Below, piece by piece: positions 1 through 8,059 of a stretch of DNA of 64,000 nucleotides. This DNA comes from CBDBJK01 sp965206395. Lineage in GTDB: Bacteria; Chloroflexota; Dehalococcoidia; Lucifugimonadales; CATOSD01. The notes under the pieces are model-generated. The model saw nothing but the letters and a program-made list of their open reading frames with translations. It was not told where the DNA came from and searched no databases. The translations under genes were made by a program, and so were the position numbers. Location of the stretch: positions 209,942 to 273,941 of the forward strand of contig CBDBJK010000035.1 of the NCBI GenBank assembly GCA_965206395.1, read 5' to 3'. Numbering within the stretch: position 1 is the first letter of the stretch; each line of letters starts with the position of its first letter.

Positions 1-445
1 TGTTTGTGGTGGCGTCATCAAAAAGTCCCGCCATGGTGATAGGTAGAATGGTGATTTGCCTGTCGGCAGACACAAGCGACTCGTCGCCGCTCTGATAGAA
101 GTGCGTACTAACGGCGATTACATCGCTCCCCAGAGCAAGGAACTGGTCGTAAAGCTCTTCCACCTGCGCCTGGAAAGCAGGGTCATCGACGGTAAGCGTA
201 TCCGATCTGACGATGACAAGCTCGTTTGCTCTCTTCGGCCCCCGCAACCGCTCTTCTAATAGAGTGTCCGCACGCTGAGACTCAGGGTTATTTGTAAAAC
301 CAAATTCGGTGGTCAGCCCGTCCGCGAGCAATGTGTTGATAAGGCCGATAGCTAAGCCAAGGAAAGCGATCCAGACCATGATCGTAAGCTTGGGCCTTCG
401 ACCACTTCCACGCGCTAGAGCCTGGGTAGAGAGATTGAGCTTCAC
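1..445 (-). CDS. MMPL/RND-family transporter, N-terminal part (cut by window edge)
   Basis: The reading frame opens with GTG at 445, with GAGGAGG five bases upstream, and runs off the left edge without a stop. After a short basic N-terminus (ARGSGRRPK) there is one hydrophobic segment (around residues 21-42) and then a periplasmic-type region containing VIVRSDTLTVDDPAF. That layout, one TM followed by a large extracytoplasmic loop, is how MMPL/RND lipid or drug exporters begin. The family moves lipids or hydrophobic compounds across the inner membrane using proton motive force. It lies 96 bp downstream of a TetR regulator on the same strand, so it is probably the regulated partner. Only about 148 residues are visible, so substrate and completeness cannot be judged. 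Confidence 0.7.
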   Translation of the reverse strand, partial: MKLNLSTQALARGSGRRPKLTIMVWIAFLGLAIGLINTLLADGLTTEFGFTNNPESQRADTLLEERLRGPKRANELVIVRSDTLTVDDPAFQAQVEELYDQFLALGSDVIAVSTHFYQSGDESLVSADRQITILPITMAGLFDDATTN

Positions 446-541
446 GGGAATCCTCCTCGATAATTCGCTACCAGTTTTGGCTAGCCATATGTCTACTTCT
501 TATCAATTGATTTGGCATAGGTTCACAGATAGGTAACTGTC

Positions 542-1165
542 TTAGCTGGCGGCCCTTTCTTCGCCCTGCCAGAACAGACCGCTGTACAGGGTCTTCAGAA
601 CGGTCACATACTGTTGAATGTCAACGTTTGGGTCAATACCCATTTGAAGCAGCAACCCGTCATACATGGACAGCAAGACCCGAGCAATGGCTTGTGAATC
701 CAGACCTGGATTGAACTCACCGCTTTTCTGCGCTCTAATAACGATTTCTTGTAGTTGCTCAAGGATTTCACTCCGGCTTCGACGCAAGGATTCTTGAATA
801 GCTGGTGAGCGTAAAGCCTCTCCCCATAGCTGGATGTTCACGCGTATATCCGCGTCAGCTCCGGGTTGAGCAAGCATACCGAAGAAAACATCCACAAGCG
901 CATCGAGGACTTGCAATGTGCCTCCCTGCTCTCTTGCGTCTTGCATGAGTGGGGCAAGCTGTTTTTGGCATTCGGCACAGCTCGCCTCGATAATCTCTTC
1001 CTTGCTGGAGAAGTAACGATACACGGCCCCTGGGCTAAGGTCGGCCTCCCGACAGATGTCTTGCATACTGGTCTGATGGAAGCCGTCTCGCGCGAAGCAG
1101 TTGAATGACGCATCAAGTATTTGCTGGCGACGCGCTTCCAGATGGGCTTCGGTTACTTTTGGCAT
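542..1165 (-). CDS. TetR/AcrR family transcriptional regulator
   Basis: A 207-residue protein of normal TetR size. Residues 10-56 form the DNA-binding helix-turn-helix, with the family pattern RQQILDAS, then FHQTSMQDICREA, then GAVYRYFSSKEEI. The C-terminal part is the all-helical ligand-binding and dimerisation region. GAGAG lies about eight bases before ATG 1165. It is the first gene of a minus-strand unit whose second gene is an MMPL exporter. TetR repressors next to exporters usually block transcription until a hydrophobic ligand binds. A promoter and operator-like inverted repeats lie immediately upstream (1183-1251), which fits self-regulation. The ligand is unknown. Confidence 0.9.
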   Translation of the reverse strand: MPKVTEAHLEARRQQILDASFNCFARDGFHQTSMQDICREADLSPGAVYRYFSSKEEIIEASCAECQKQLAPLMQDAREQGGTLQVLDALVDVFFGMLAQPGADADIRVNIQLWGEALRSPAIQESLRRSRSEILEQLQEIVIRAQKSGEFNPGLDSQAIARVLLSMYDGLLLQMGIDPNVDIQQYVTVLKTLYSGLFWQGEERAAS

Positions 1166-1182
1166 AGCAATTCTCTCTTATG

Positions 1183-1216
1183 TGAATATGCATTCATTTA
1201 TAAAAAACGAACGTTC
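1183..1216 (-). promoter_or_regulatory. Operator-like inverted repeats before the TetR gene
   Basis: Two symmetrical elements lie between the -10 box and the tetR start: TGAATATGCATTCA (1183-1196, five-base arms around ATGC) and the perfect palindrome GAACGTTC (1209-1216). Position and symmetry suit TetR dimer binding. The function is inferred. Confidence 0.45.
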
Positions 1217-1222
1217 CTTCTA

Positions 1223-1251
1223 TTTATAACACCAGGTCTTAGCTTTGTCAA
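1223..1251 (-). promoter_or_regulatory. Sigma70-type promoter of the tetR-MMPL unit
   Basis: On the minus strand TTGACA (1251-1246) and TATAAA (1228-1223) are separated by exactly 17 bases, close to the housekeeping consensus. It faces the TetR gene, whose ATG is about 58 bases further on. Confidence 0.75.
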
Positions 1252-1324
1252 CTACCATGTAAAGAAATTCATGTTGAGTTCATGAAGGTCAGGGGAGTGG
1301 GATTGGATGCAAGTCGCTCTTTTG

Positions 1325-1356
1325 ACCGCCCCTCTCTTTGCAATGAGAGGGGCGGT
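1325..1356. repeat. Perfect 12-bp inverted repeat between tetR and the sdh genes
   Basis: ACCGCCCCTCTC (1325-1336), an 8-base loop, then its exact reverse complement (1345-1356). It sits downstream of the minus-strand sdh operon and upstream of the tetR promoter, so it may end sdh transcription. Neither side has a clear T-run, so a classic Rho-independent terminator is not shown. Confidence 0.5.
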
Positions 1357-1401
1357 GTAGGACTATGACAATTCTTAGTGAGCGCGGGTTGACGTAGCCA
1401 T

Positions 1402-2292
1402 CTAGGGAGCTATGGCAAACTCTGACAGTATCTTTTTCGTGGAAATGATATGTCTGTTAAGGCGCATTGCCTTCGGGTCGATGCCCATCGCAAGACCAAG
1501 CAATTGCGGCAGATGAAGGATGGGCAGGTCGATCGGTTTTTTTGCGGCGCGCGCTGCGGTGGGCTGAAAGCCGTCAAGGTTGAGATGACATAGCGGGCAT
1601 GGTGTGACCATCGCATCGGCCCCGCGTCCCTTGGCGTCCAGCGTGTGATTTGCTACCATCTTCACAGAGTTCGTCTCGTTGATAGTCAGGATTGGGAAGC
1701 CGCAACAGAGCGTCTTGCCGGGGAAGTCCACGACTTCGGCGCCGACGGCCTCGATGACTCTTTCGAGGGTGTCCTGACGCTCCGGGTGTTCGTCAAATCC
1801 CAGCACAGATGTAGGTCGAACGATGTAGCAACCGTAAAAAGGGGCCATCTTGAAACCTGTGAGGGGGCGCACGACCAGAGACTCCAATTTGTCGATGCCA
1901 ATGTCCTCGACAATTATCCAGAGGAGATGTCTGGGGTCTACAGTTCCTTTATATTCAAGGCCCTCTTCGGAGAGGTCTGCGTTGATCTCTTTTAGGTACT
2001 CCTCGTCGGAGGTGAGCCGCTGGTTAGCCTGGGACATGACACCCTGACACGTGCTGCAAATAGTCATCAGGGGATGTCCGCTGCGTTCGGCAAGAGCGAA
2101 ATTTCGCGCGTTCAGGGTATCGCCGAGCCGCTGGTTCTTCTCTTGCAATACGCCGGAACCTGTGCACGACGCGCCCCGCATGGCGTCTTCGTCTAGCTCG
2201 ATCCCCAGCTTGTTGCATACCTCAATAGTGGATTGATAAAGCTCAGGACATGCGCCGCGAGATACACAGCCCGGATAAAAGGCGTATTTCAT
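1402..2292 (-). CDS. HdrB-like CCG-domain subunit of succinate dehydrogenase/fumarate reductase (SdhE type)
   Basis: This 296-residue protein resembles heterodisulfide reductase subunit B and the SdhE subunit of anchor-less succinate dehydrogenases. The C-terminal CCG domain is complete: C155, C196-C197-G, and C232xxC235, the ligand set for the unusual [4Fe-4S] cluster of HdrB. The N-terminal domain has C9 and C79xxC82 but reads SCTGSG at 42-47, with a single Cys where CCG is expected, so it may not bind a cluster. No membrane helix is visible. Its ATG overlaps the sdhB stop by four bases (ATGA), so the genes are translationally coupled. It probably passes electrons between the SdhB clusters and quinone or a thiol acceptor. 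Thiol:fumarate reductase is an alternative role. Confidence 0.82.
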   Translation of the reverse strand: MKYAFYPGCVSRGACPELYQSTIEVCNKLGIELDEDAMRGASCTGSGVLQEKNQRLGDTLNARNFALAERSGHPLMTICSTCQGVMSQANQRLTSDEEYLKEINADLSEEGLEYKGTVDPRHLLWIIVEDIGIDKLESLVVRPLTGFKMAPFYGCYIVRPTSVLGFDEHPERQDTLERVIEAVGAEVVDFPGKTLCCGFPILTINETNSVKMVANHTLDAKGRGADAMVTPCPLCHLNLDGFQPTAARAAKKPIDLPILHLPQLLGLAMGIDPKAMRLNRHIISTKKILSEFAIAP

Positions 2293-3248
2293 CGTTTTTT
2301 CTCGACCTTCTCAAAAATGCGTTTGACGTTTTCAACCCCTGGGATGCTCTTGTGGAAAATCGGCGGCACTTTTCCGACTTGCTGCGCACGTAGGCCCACC
2401 CGTGCCAGCTTGAGCATCTCCTTGATGTTGGTTATCCCGAAAGTTTTGATCGGAAGCATGAGTTCGTTTAGCCAGCCGCTATGCTCTACGGAATCCGAGA
2501 ACGCCTCCGCGTGACGAGCGCCGTTGGTGTTCGTGTAACCGGCCTCAATCGTCATGTCTCTAAGAGCCATAATGCGATCCATTGGAGCGACATCCTTCGG
2601 GCATACCTCGACGCATTTTAGGCAGCGCGTGCAGTCCCAAACGCCGCCATACTGGTTTAACATGCCAAGGCGTGAGTTATCAGCGTCGTCACGAGGGTCG
2701 CTGGCGAAGCGGTATGCCTTCGCAAGCGCCGCTGGGCCAAGGAAGTTGGAATCGACTTCAAGCACTGTGCAGTCAGAGACGCACGCGCCGCACATGATGC
2801 AGGACATTACTCCGGCAAGATGCACCATCGCCTTGTTGGAAACAATATACTCCTGCTCAGGTGGCGCACCGCCGTGCTGAAGCCAGGGTTCTACAGCTTT
2901 TACCTTGTCCCAGAACGGCTTGAAGTCCACAACCAGGTCTTTGATTACTTGCATGTTCCCGGCTGGTTCAATGACGATTGGCGCGCCGTTGCGAGGCTTC
3001 GCTTCGACGACCTTGGTGTTGCACGCCAGCCCCGCCTCGCCGTTGATTCGCATGGCGCACGACCCGCAAATGGCGCTCCGGCAGGAGCATCTGAGGGCGA
3101 GTGTGCCGTCGAACTCTTCACGAATCTTGATAAGGCCGTCCAGTACCGTAGATGAGTCTTCCAACTCCAGTTCGTATTCCTGGAAGAAGGACGCTGGCCG
3201 GTCTGCGTCGGGGTTTAGCCTTCTTATGCTAAAGGTTACTTCTATCAT
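2289..3248 (-). CDS. sdhB: Succinate dehydrogenase/fumarate reductase iron-sulfur subunit
   Basis: A 319-residue iron-sulfur subunit, longer than the usual 240-250 because of a C-terminal extension. The N-terminal ferredoxin fold holds the [2Fe-2S] ligands C54, C56 (CSC), C64 and C76. The C-terminal part has two bacterial-ferredoxin motifs, C150xxC153xxC156xxxC160 and C206xxC209xxC212xxxCP (C216), for the [4Fe-4S]/[3Fe-4S] centres. It carries electrons from the flavoprotein SdhA to the HdrB-like subunit encoded next. The order sdhA-sdhB-sdhE-like, all minus strand, with no cytochrome b anchor gene nearby, points to a non-classical complex. Confidence 0.93.
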   Translation of the reverse strand: MIEVTFSIRRLNPDADRPASFFQEYELELEDSSTVLDGLIKIREEFDGTLALRCSCRSAICGSCAMRINGEAGLACNTKVVEAKPRNGAPIVIEPAGNMQVIKDLVVDFKPFWDKVKAVEPWLQHGGAPPEQEYIVSNKAMVHLAGVMSCIMCGACVSDCTVLEVDSNFLGPAALAKAYRFASDPRDDADNSRLGMLNQYGGVWDCTRCLKCVEVCPKDVAPMDRIMALRDMTIEAGYTNTNGARHAEAFSDSVEHSGWLNELMLPIKTFGITNIKEMLKLARVGLRAQQVGKVPPIFHKSIPGVENVKRIFEKVEKKR

Positions 3249-3301
3249 TCAGTCCTCGTCTTAATAGCATGTCGTATTCGCAGTGACGGAGTAGGTGAGC
3301 A

Positions 3302-4978
3302 TCAGTATGATCTGACCTGCGGCTCCCATTCGGTTATCACTACGGGCAGGTGGTCAACTGCCGGGCCGTCTGGGGTCTGTTTCACGAGAATGTGCTTGAG
3401 CCAGTTCTCGTCGTCTCTGTCTGGCATGTCTGTGCGAGTATGAGCGCCGCGACTTTCCTTGCGTTCAAGCGCACTGATAGAGATCGCTTCGGCGCAGTCA
3501 AGCATCAAGCCCAATTCAAGGGTGAACATGAGGTTGGTGTTGAATGTCTTGGTCTTGTCGGGCACGTAAACGCTGTTATAGCATTCCCTTAGCTCCCTGA
3601 CTTTCGCCAGGGCCGTTTCCATGCCTTGCTGGTTTCTATATACCGCGAGATGCTCGTTCAACGCCTGGCCCATCTCCAACCTGATCTTGCCGAACATATC
3701 TCCGCTGTTGTCGTGATCCAGCAGACCCTGGATGAATTGACGGTCATTATCCGCCGCCGCGTCGGTGATTGCCGAATGCGATTTTTGCTTTGCCATCGTC
3801 GAAGCGTGCTCTCCGGAGCGACGGCCAAAGATTAGCGTGTCCAGCAGCGAGTTCGCGCCAAGCCGGTTGCCGCCATGAACGCTGACGTTGGCGCATTCGC
3901 CTGCGGCGTAGAGGCCGGGCAATTGTGTCTGGCCGTCCACGTCGGACTTGATGCCGCCCATCTGGTAGTGCATACCTGGCTGGATGGGAATGGGTTCTGT
4001 GAGTAGGTCGATATTGGCGAAGTCGCGGGCGATGTCTAGAATCTGGGAAAGCCTCTCCCGAATCAGTTTCTCTCCGAGGTGACGCACGTCGAGAAACACG
4101 CTGCCGTCGACGCCCCGACCCTCGTCGATTTCGGTCTGCTCTGACCTGGAAACGACATCACGTGAGGCCAACTCCATCATGTTGGGAGCGTATCGTTCCA
4201 TGAACCTCTCGCCCTTGGAGTTCAGCAAGTATGCGCCCTCGCCTCTAGCGCCCTCGGTGATGAGCACACCGCTGCCTTTGAGCGTCGTCGGATGGTATTG
4301 CACCATCTCCATGTCCATGAGTGCCGCGCCCGCGCGATATGCCATCCCCATGCCATCTCCAGTGCATATCATGGCGTTCGTGCTAGGCTCGAAAACGCGA
4401 CCCAGCCCGCCAGAGGCCATGATTACGGCCTTGGCGCGTATGACATGAATCTCGCCACTCCTGATTTCCATCACCACCACGCCGCGACATTCTCCGTCCT
4501 CCACTATCAAGGAGAGCATGAACCACTCTTCGTATATCCGCACGTTAGCCTTCATGACCTGCTCGTACAGGACGTGCAGCAACGCTTGACCGGTAAAGTC
4601 AGACACGAAGAATGTGCGTTCCCGACGCTGGCCGCCGAAGGCGCGAGTACCTAGTTTGCCATCTTCGTCCCTGTTGAAGATCACCCCCATATTTTCCATG
4701 CTGATGATTTCTTGACCGGCTTCCTGGCACATAATCGAAATGGCATCCTGGTCGCCCAGATAGTCGCTGCCTTTGATTGTGTCGTAGGCGTGCTCTTTCC
4801 AATCGTCGCCTCTGTCGGTTAGAGCGGCGTTGATACCGCCCTGGGCAGCGTTGGAATGGCTGCGGACAGGATGAACTTTGGTTACCACAGCTACGTCGGC
4901 GCCATTTTCGCGAGCAGCAAGAGCCGCTCTCATTCCTGCCAACCCCGCTCCTATAATAAGCACATCGTGATCAAACAT
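3302..4978 (-). CDS. sdhA: Succinate dehydrogenase/fumarate reductase flavoprotein subunit
   Basis: A 558-residue FAD subunit of normal length. The N-terminal dinucleotide motif is GAGLAGMRAA (residues 10-19). H41 in RSHSNAAQGG matches the histidine that covalently binds FAD. Further family blocks are HPTTL, EGARGEGAYLLN and the C-terminal GECANVSVHGGNRLGANSLLD. It oxidises succinate to fumarate in the TCA cycle, or the reverse. It is the first gene of the sdhA-sdhB-sdhE-like unit, 53 bp before sdhB. Its promoter should lie in 4979-5266, where I see no strong consensus boxes and no other gene on the minus strand. Confidence 0.94.
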   Translation of the reverse strand: MFDHDVLIIGAGLAGMRAALAARENGADVAVVTKVHPVRSHSNAAQGGINAALTDRGDDWKEHAYDTIKGSDYLGDQDAISIMCQEAGQEIISMENMGVIFNRDEDGKLGTRAFGGQRRERTFFVSDFTGQALLHVLYEQVMKANVRIYEEWFMLSLIVEDGECRGVVVMEIRSGEIHVIRAKAVIMASGGLGRVFEPSTNAMICTGDGMGMAYRAGAALMDMEMVQYHPTTLKGSGVLITEGARGEGAYLLNSKGERFMERYAPNMMELASRDVVSRSEQTEIDEGRGVDGSVFLDVRHLGEKLIRERLSQILDIARDFANIDLLTEPIPIQPGMHYQMGGIKSDVDGQTQLPGLYAAGECANVSVHGGNRLGANSLLDTLIFGRRSGEHASTMAKQKSHSAITDAAADNDRQFIQGLLDHDNSGDMFGKIRLEMGQALNEHLAVYRNQQGMETALAKVRELRECYNSVYVPDKTKTFNTNLMFTLELGLMLDCAEAISISALERKESRGAHTRTDMPDRDDENWLKHILVKQTPDGPAVDHLPVVITEWEPQVRSY

Positions 4979-5266
4979 ACGCGGTTACCTCTATGATCCA
5001 AGTCGCCACTAAGGAAGATAGCATATACGAGGCCCATGCACAAGCCACGCCTGAACGACCACGTATCGGCCACTGTGGCCTTCCTTCGTTCACCAAATTT
5101 TTACCGTGGTTTCCCTTTCGGAGACTATATGTTCCCTCAGTCTTTCTCCTTCTGAATCGTACAGTAGATATTGAGCGTGTTTCGGTGCGTGTTCGATTTC
5201 GGAAATACAAGCTCGAATGAATTACAGAGGCGTTTCGCAAGCAGCGTCGCAGGAGTTAGCAGGAGA

Positions 5267-5494
5267 ATGATGAGTCTTAAAGCTTCAGTAGACCCCGCAG
5301 ACCTGTTTTTTCAGCATCTGGCGGCAATAAGCGGATATGTCGAGCAGGTCTTTGTTGAAGATGATACGCTTTCAACCCAGCAAGAGGCTGACAAGATGGC
5401 TCTTATGCTTGAGTTCTTTGATGTTGGCTCTCAGTGCGAGTTCACTCAGAGGCAACTGGTGACCCTTGTTTACGCTGAGTTGCTCGACGTGTGA
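5267..5494 (+). CDS. Small conserved-looking protein, 75 residues, unknown function
   Basis: I do not recognise this protein. The start is taken at the double ATG (5267/5270) because AGGAG sits six to nine bases upstream; the open frame extends further 5' without a better ribosome site. The product is acidic and mostly helical by appearance (PADLFFQHLAAISGYVEQVF, then a Gln/Glu-rich stretch), with no signal peptide or membrane segment. A strong terminator follows 40 bases after the stop, which supports a genuine single-gene transcript. It lies divergently from sdhA. Confidence 0.6.
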   Translation: MMSLKASVDPADLFFQHLAAISGYVEQVFVEDDTLSTQQEADKMALMLEFFDVGSQCEFTQRQLVTLVYAELLDV

Positions 5495-5534
5495 TCCATT
5501 TCGACCTACTAACCTTTGCATTGATTGCAAAACT

Positions 5535-5560
5535 ATCCTCCTTCTAAAGGAGGATTTTTT
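5535..5560 (+). terminator. Rho-independent terminator
   Basis: A perfect 9-bp stem, ATCCTCCTT / AAGGAGGAT, with a three-base loop (CTA) and a run of six T at its end. It follows the small gene at 5267-5494 and precedes the aldolase gene. Confidence 0.85.
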
Positions 5561-5719
5561 CGTCCGAGGGAAAGCCAGCGAGTGGACTCTTACCATCGAC
5601 CTGTGGGTTACGAATTCCATAGAAGGCATGTTATCCTCTCCATTGGAATTCATAACCGTATTATTACTCCCTAATACTTGGGGCTATGACCAATGTAATA
5701 GATTTGAAGGAGAGCTACG

Positions 5720-6478
5720 TTGGCGCAAATGCGAGAGAACAGAGCGAAACACAAACTGGAGCGCGGAGAGGTCGTGACCATCGTAAGCGGGCACAACTCT
5801 TCGGACATCATCGATTTTCTGGGTCAGTTTGGGTTTGACGGCGTCTGGATTGAGGGCGAGCATGGCCCTGTTGACTTCGCGGACATTCCTGATATGACGA
5901 GGGCCAGCGACCTGTGGGGTATGACTTCGGTCGTGCGAGTGAACACCAACACACCCGGCATCATCTATCGCACCTTTGATGTTGGAGCGCAAGGTGTTGT
6001 AATACCACACGTTAACACGGTGGAGGAAGCAAGGGCAGTGGTGGACGCGGCGAAGTTCCATCCCATCGGAGCCAGAGGCATGTTCGGCAGCCGCCAGGGT
6101 CACGGCGTTGCAGACTACCTCGCTAGAGCAAACGATGAGACCCTGCTTGTCGTGCTAATCGAGGATATTGTCGCAGTGAACAACCTCACGGAAATCCTGA
6201 CCGTTGACCACATTGACGTTTTCTTTGTCGCGCCGAGCGATCTTGCCCAGAGCATGGGCCATCTAGGAGAGCCGGGCCATCCAGAGGTGCAGGCGACTAT
6301 CGACAAGGCCATCGAGCAGATAATCAGCGCCGGTAGGACGGCAGGCACTCTGGTCAACGACGCTAACGTAGAGGATTACGTCAAGAAGGGGGCACGCTTT
6401 CTGATGACGGGTTGGCCCGCTTGGGTCGCGTCGGGCGCGCGTGGATTTCTGGGCAAAGTCGAAGCAGCGTCACGATAA
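5720..6478 (+). CDS. HpcH/HpaI family aldolase
   Basis: A 252-residue class II pyruvate-type aldolase of the HpcH/HpaI family, which cleaves 2-keto-3-deoxy acids such as 2,4-dihydroxyhept-2-enedioate or 2-keto-3-deoxy-L-rhamnonate. Family marks are GFDGVWIEGEHGP near residue 38, the RVNT region, GARGMFGSR, the metal-ligand glutamate in VVLIEDI and the aspartate in FFVAPSDLAQSMG. Start is TTG 5720 with AAGGAGAG about seven bases upstream; the next in-frame ATG (5729) would lose only three residues. The true substrate cannot be told from sequence; it may serve breakdown of sugar acids or aromatics. Confidence 0.85.
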   Translation: MAQMRENRAKHKLERGEVVTIVSGHNSSDIIDFLGQFGFDGVWIEGEHGPVDFADIPDMTRASDLWGMTSVVRVNTNTPGIIYRTFDVGAQGVVIPHVNTVEEARAVVDAAKFHPIGARGMFGSRQGHGVADYLARANDETLLVVLIEDIVAVNNLTEILTVDHIDVFFVAPSDLAQSMGHLGEPGHPEVQATIDKAIEQIISAGRTAGTLVNDANVEDYVKKGARFLMTGWPAWVASGARGFLGKVEAASR

Positions 6479-6539
6479 GCCTGACCGCGCCCTGGAGCAG
6501 GTTTCTGGCAATCGGGTGCTATAATCGAATCAACTGACC

Positions 6540-7790
6540 TTGGCGAGAAATAATTCAGTGCCGAATATAGCCCCGATTCTAAACGACCGACTCGACCCAG
6601 ACCAGGCTCACCTTCTGAATCTCGCTGGCAGAGTCTCGTCGCAGCATGGGCTCGCTCTCTATCTGGTCGGTGGCACAGTACGCGACGCTATGCTAGGGCG
6701 TCAAACCATTGACCTGGACCTGTCTGTGGTCGGTGCCGATCCTGCTTTTGCTTCAGCCCTGGCTCGCGGCTTGAATGGACAAGTCATAACGTCTTCACGG
6801 TTCGGCACGTCGAAGCTGCAAATAGGCGACATCGTTATCGACCTGGCGATGGCCCGCAAAGAGACCTATGCGTATCCTGGGGCCTTGCCCTCGGTAGTTC
6901 CCGGCTCCATTGATGAAGACCTGGCACGTAGGGATTTCTCCGTCAACGCGATGGTTATCTCACTGAGTCCTGATATGTGGGGAGACCTGCTTGACCCCTT
7001 TGGCGGGCGGGAAGACTTGCAACGCAGGCTCATCAAGGTCTTGCATCCTGGGAGCTTCGTGGACGATGCTACCCGCATTCTGAGAGCCGTTCGCTATGCC
7101 GGACGCCTCGGATTCCAACTGGAAGCCTCCACAAACCAGTTCATGAGACGGGATATAGCCTACCTGGACACTATCAAGGGCGACCGCGTGCGCCATGAGC
7201 TTGAGCGAATCTCTCATGAGGAGCGTGCCGAGTCCATCTTGAGGCTGACGCAAGATACTGGCATACTCAGTGCTATTCATCCTGCATTGTATCTGAATGA
7301 ATCGACGCTGAAAGGCTTCCGCGAACTTACAGCCGAGCGAACCTCAGACAGCGACCTGTTGTTCCTCTCGGTTCTGACTTACTCTGCAACAGAAAGTGAC
7401 CGACCAGCGTTGATAAGGCGACTCAACATGGACTCCAGATTGGCCGGAGCCGTTCGAGATACAGGTTTGGTGAAGGACTATTTCGATAGGCTAGATAACC
7501 CAAACCTCAAGCGCAGCCAGTTGCACGAGATATTGAGTCCTTTCGTCGCGAGCGCTGTCAAAGGCTGCGCCCTTGCTGTCGATAGACCAGTTGTGGCCCG
7601 ACATCTCAACCTCTTCTTGTCGGAGCTTCGTCACGTGAAGCCCTTCCTCAACGGAGATGACCTGATTGCTATGGGAGTGCCTGAAAGCCCCATCATTGGC
7701 AGGCTTTTGAAGGAAATCATGGCATCCAGGTTGGATGGCCTCATTGCCACTGAAGAAGATGAAAAAAACTTCGTCAACCGCAACATTTAG
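6540..7790 (+). CDS. CCA tRNA nucleotidyltransferase / poly(A) polymerase family protein
   Basis: A class II nucleotidyltransferase of 416 residues. The head domain has the GG-VRD signature (LVGGTVRDAMLG, around residue 41) followed by the two metal-binding carboxylates in IDLDLSV. Further family blocks are RRDFSVNAM, DPFGGREDL and DDATRILRAVRYAGRLGF. The family adds CCA to tRNA 3' ends or adds poly(A). The C-terminal half diverges and no HD phosphohydrolase motif is visible. The start is uncertain: TTG 6540 and GTG 6558 are in frame and neither has a good Shine-Dalgarno. A TATAAT at 6520-6525 would make the leader very short. Confidence 0.85.
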   Translation: MARNNSVPNIAPILNDRLDPDQAHLLNLAGRVSSQHGLALYLVGGTVRDAMLGRQTIDLDLSVVGADPAFASALARGLNGQVITSSRFGTSKLQIGDIVIDLAMARKETYAYPGALPSVVPGSIDEDLARRDFSVNAMVISLSPDMWGDLLDPFGGREDLQRRLIKVLHPGSFVDDATRILRAVRYAGRLGFQLEASTNQFMRRDIAYLDTIKGDRVRHELERISHEERAESILRLTQDTGILSAIHPALYLNESTLKGFRELTAERTSDSDLLFLSVLTYSATESDRPALIRRLNMDSRLAGAVRDTGLVKDYFDRLDNPNLKRSQLHEILSPFVASAVKGCALAVDRPVVARHLNLFLSELRHVKPFLNGDDLIAMGVPESPIIGRLLKEIMASRLDGLIATEEDEKNFVNRNI

Positions 7791-8059
7791 CTAGGCGTCG
7801 AGCGACCAACCATGATGGCCAGTAGCAGCCATCGCTGTTCGTTTTGATGACCTGGTGGCTTCCACAGGCAAATTTGGGGGTTTGCACCCATATGCGCTAT
7901 GACGGTTGGTATGCGAAAAATGGGGCGATATACGGTATTCCCCTGTCGCCGATTTTCCGACAATAGAGTAGGCAACTCGTCCAACCCAATCTCTCCGTGG
8001 GAGCAGAGCCTGTTTGGAAACACCAAGGCTCTTTGAGCACGTGAGGAGGAAGCTTCGCT

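Noticed and set aside
56..536. Plus-strand frames at the left end
   Set aside because: They overlap the MMPL transporter frame on the minus strand, which has a ribosome site, a membrane segment and family motifs.
1325..1356. Hairpin as a certain Rho-independent terminator
   Set aside because: No T-run follows on either strand, so it is listed as an inverted repeat only.
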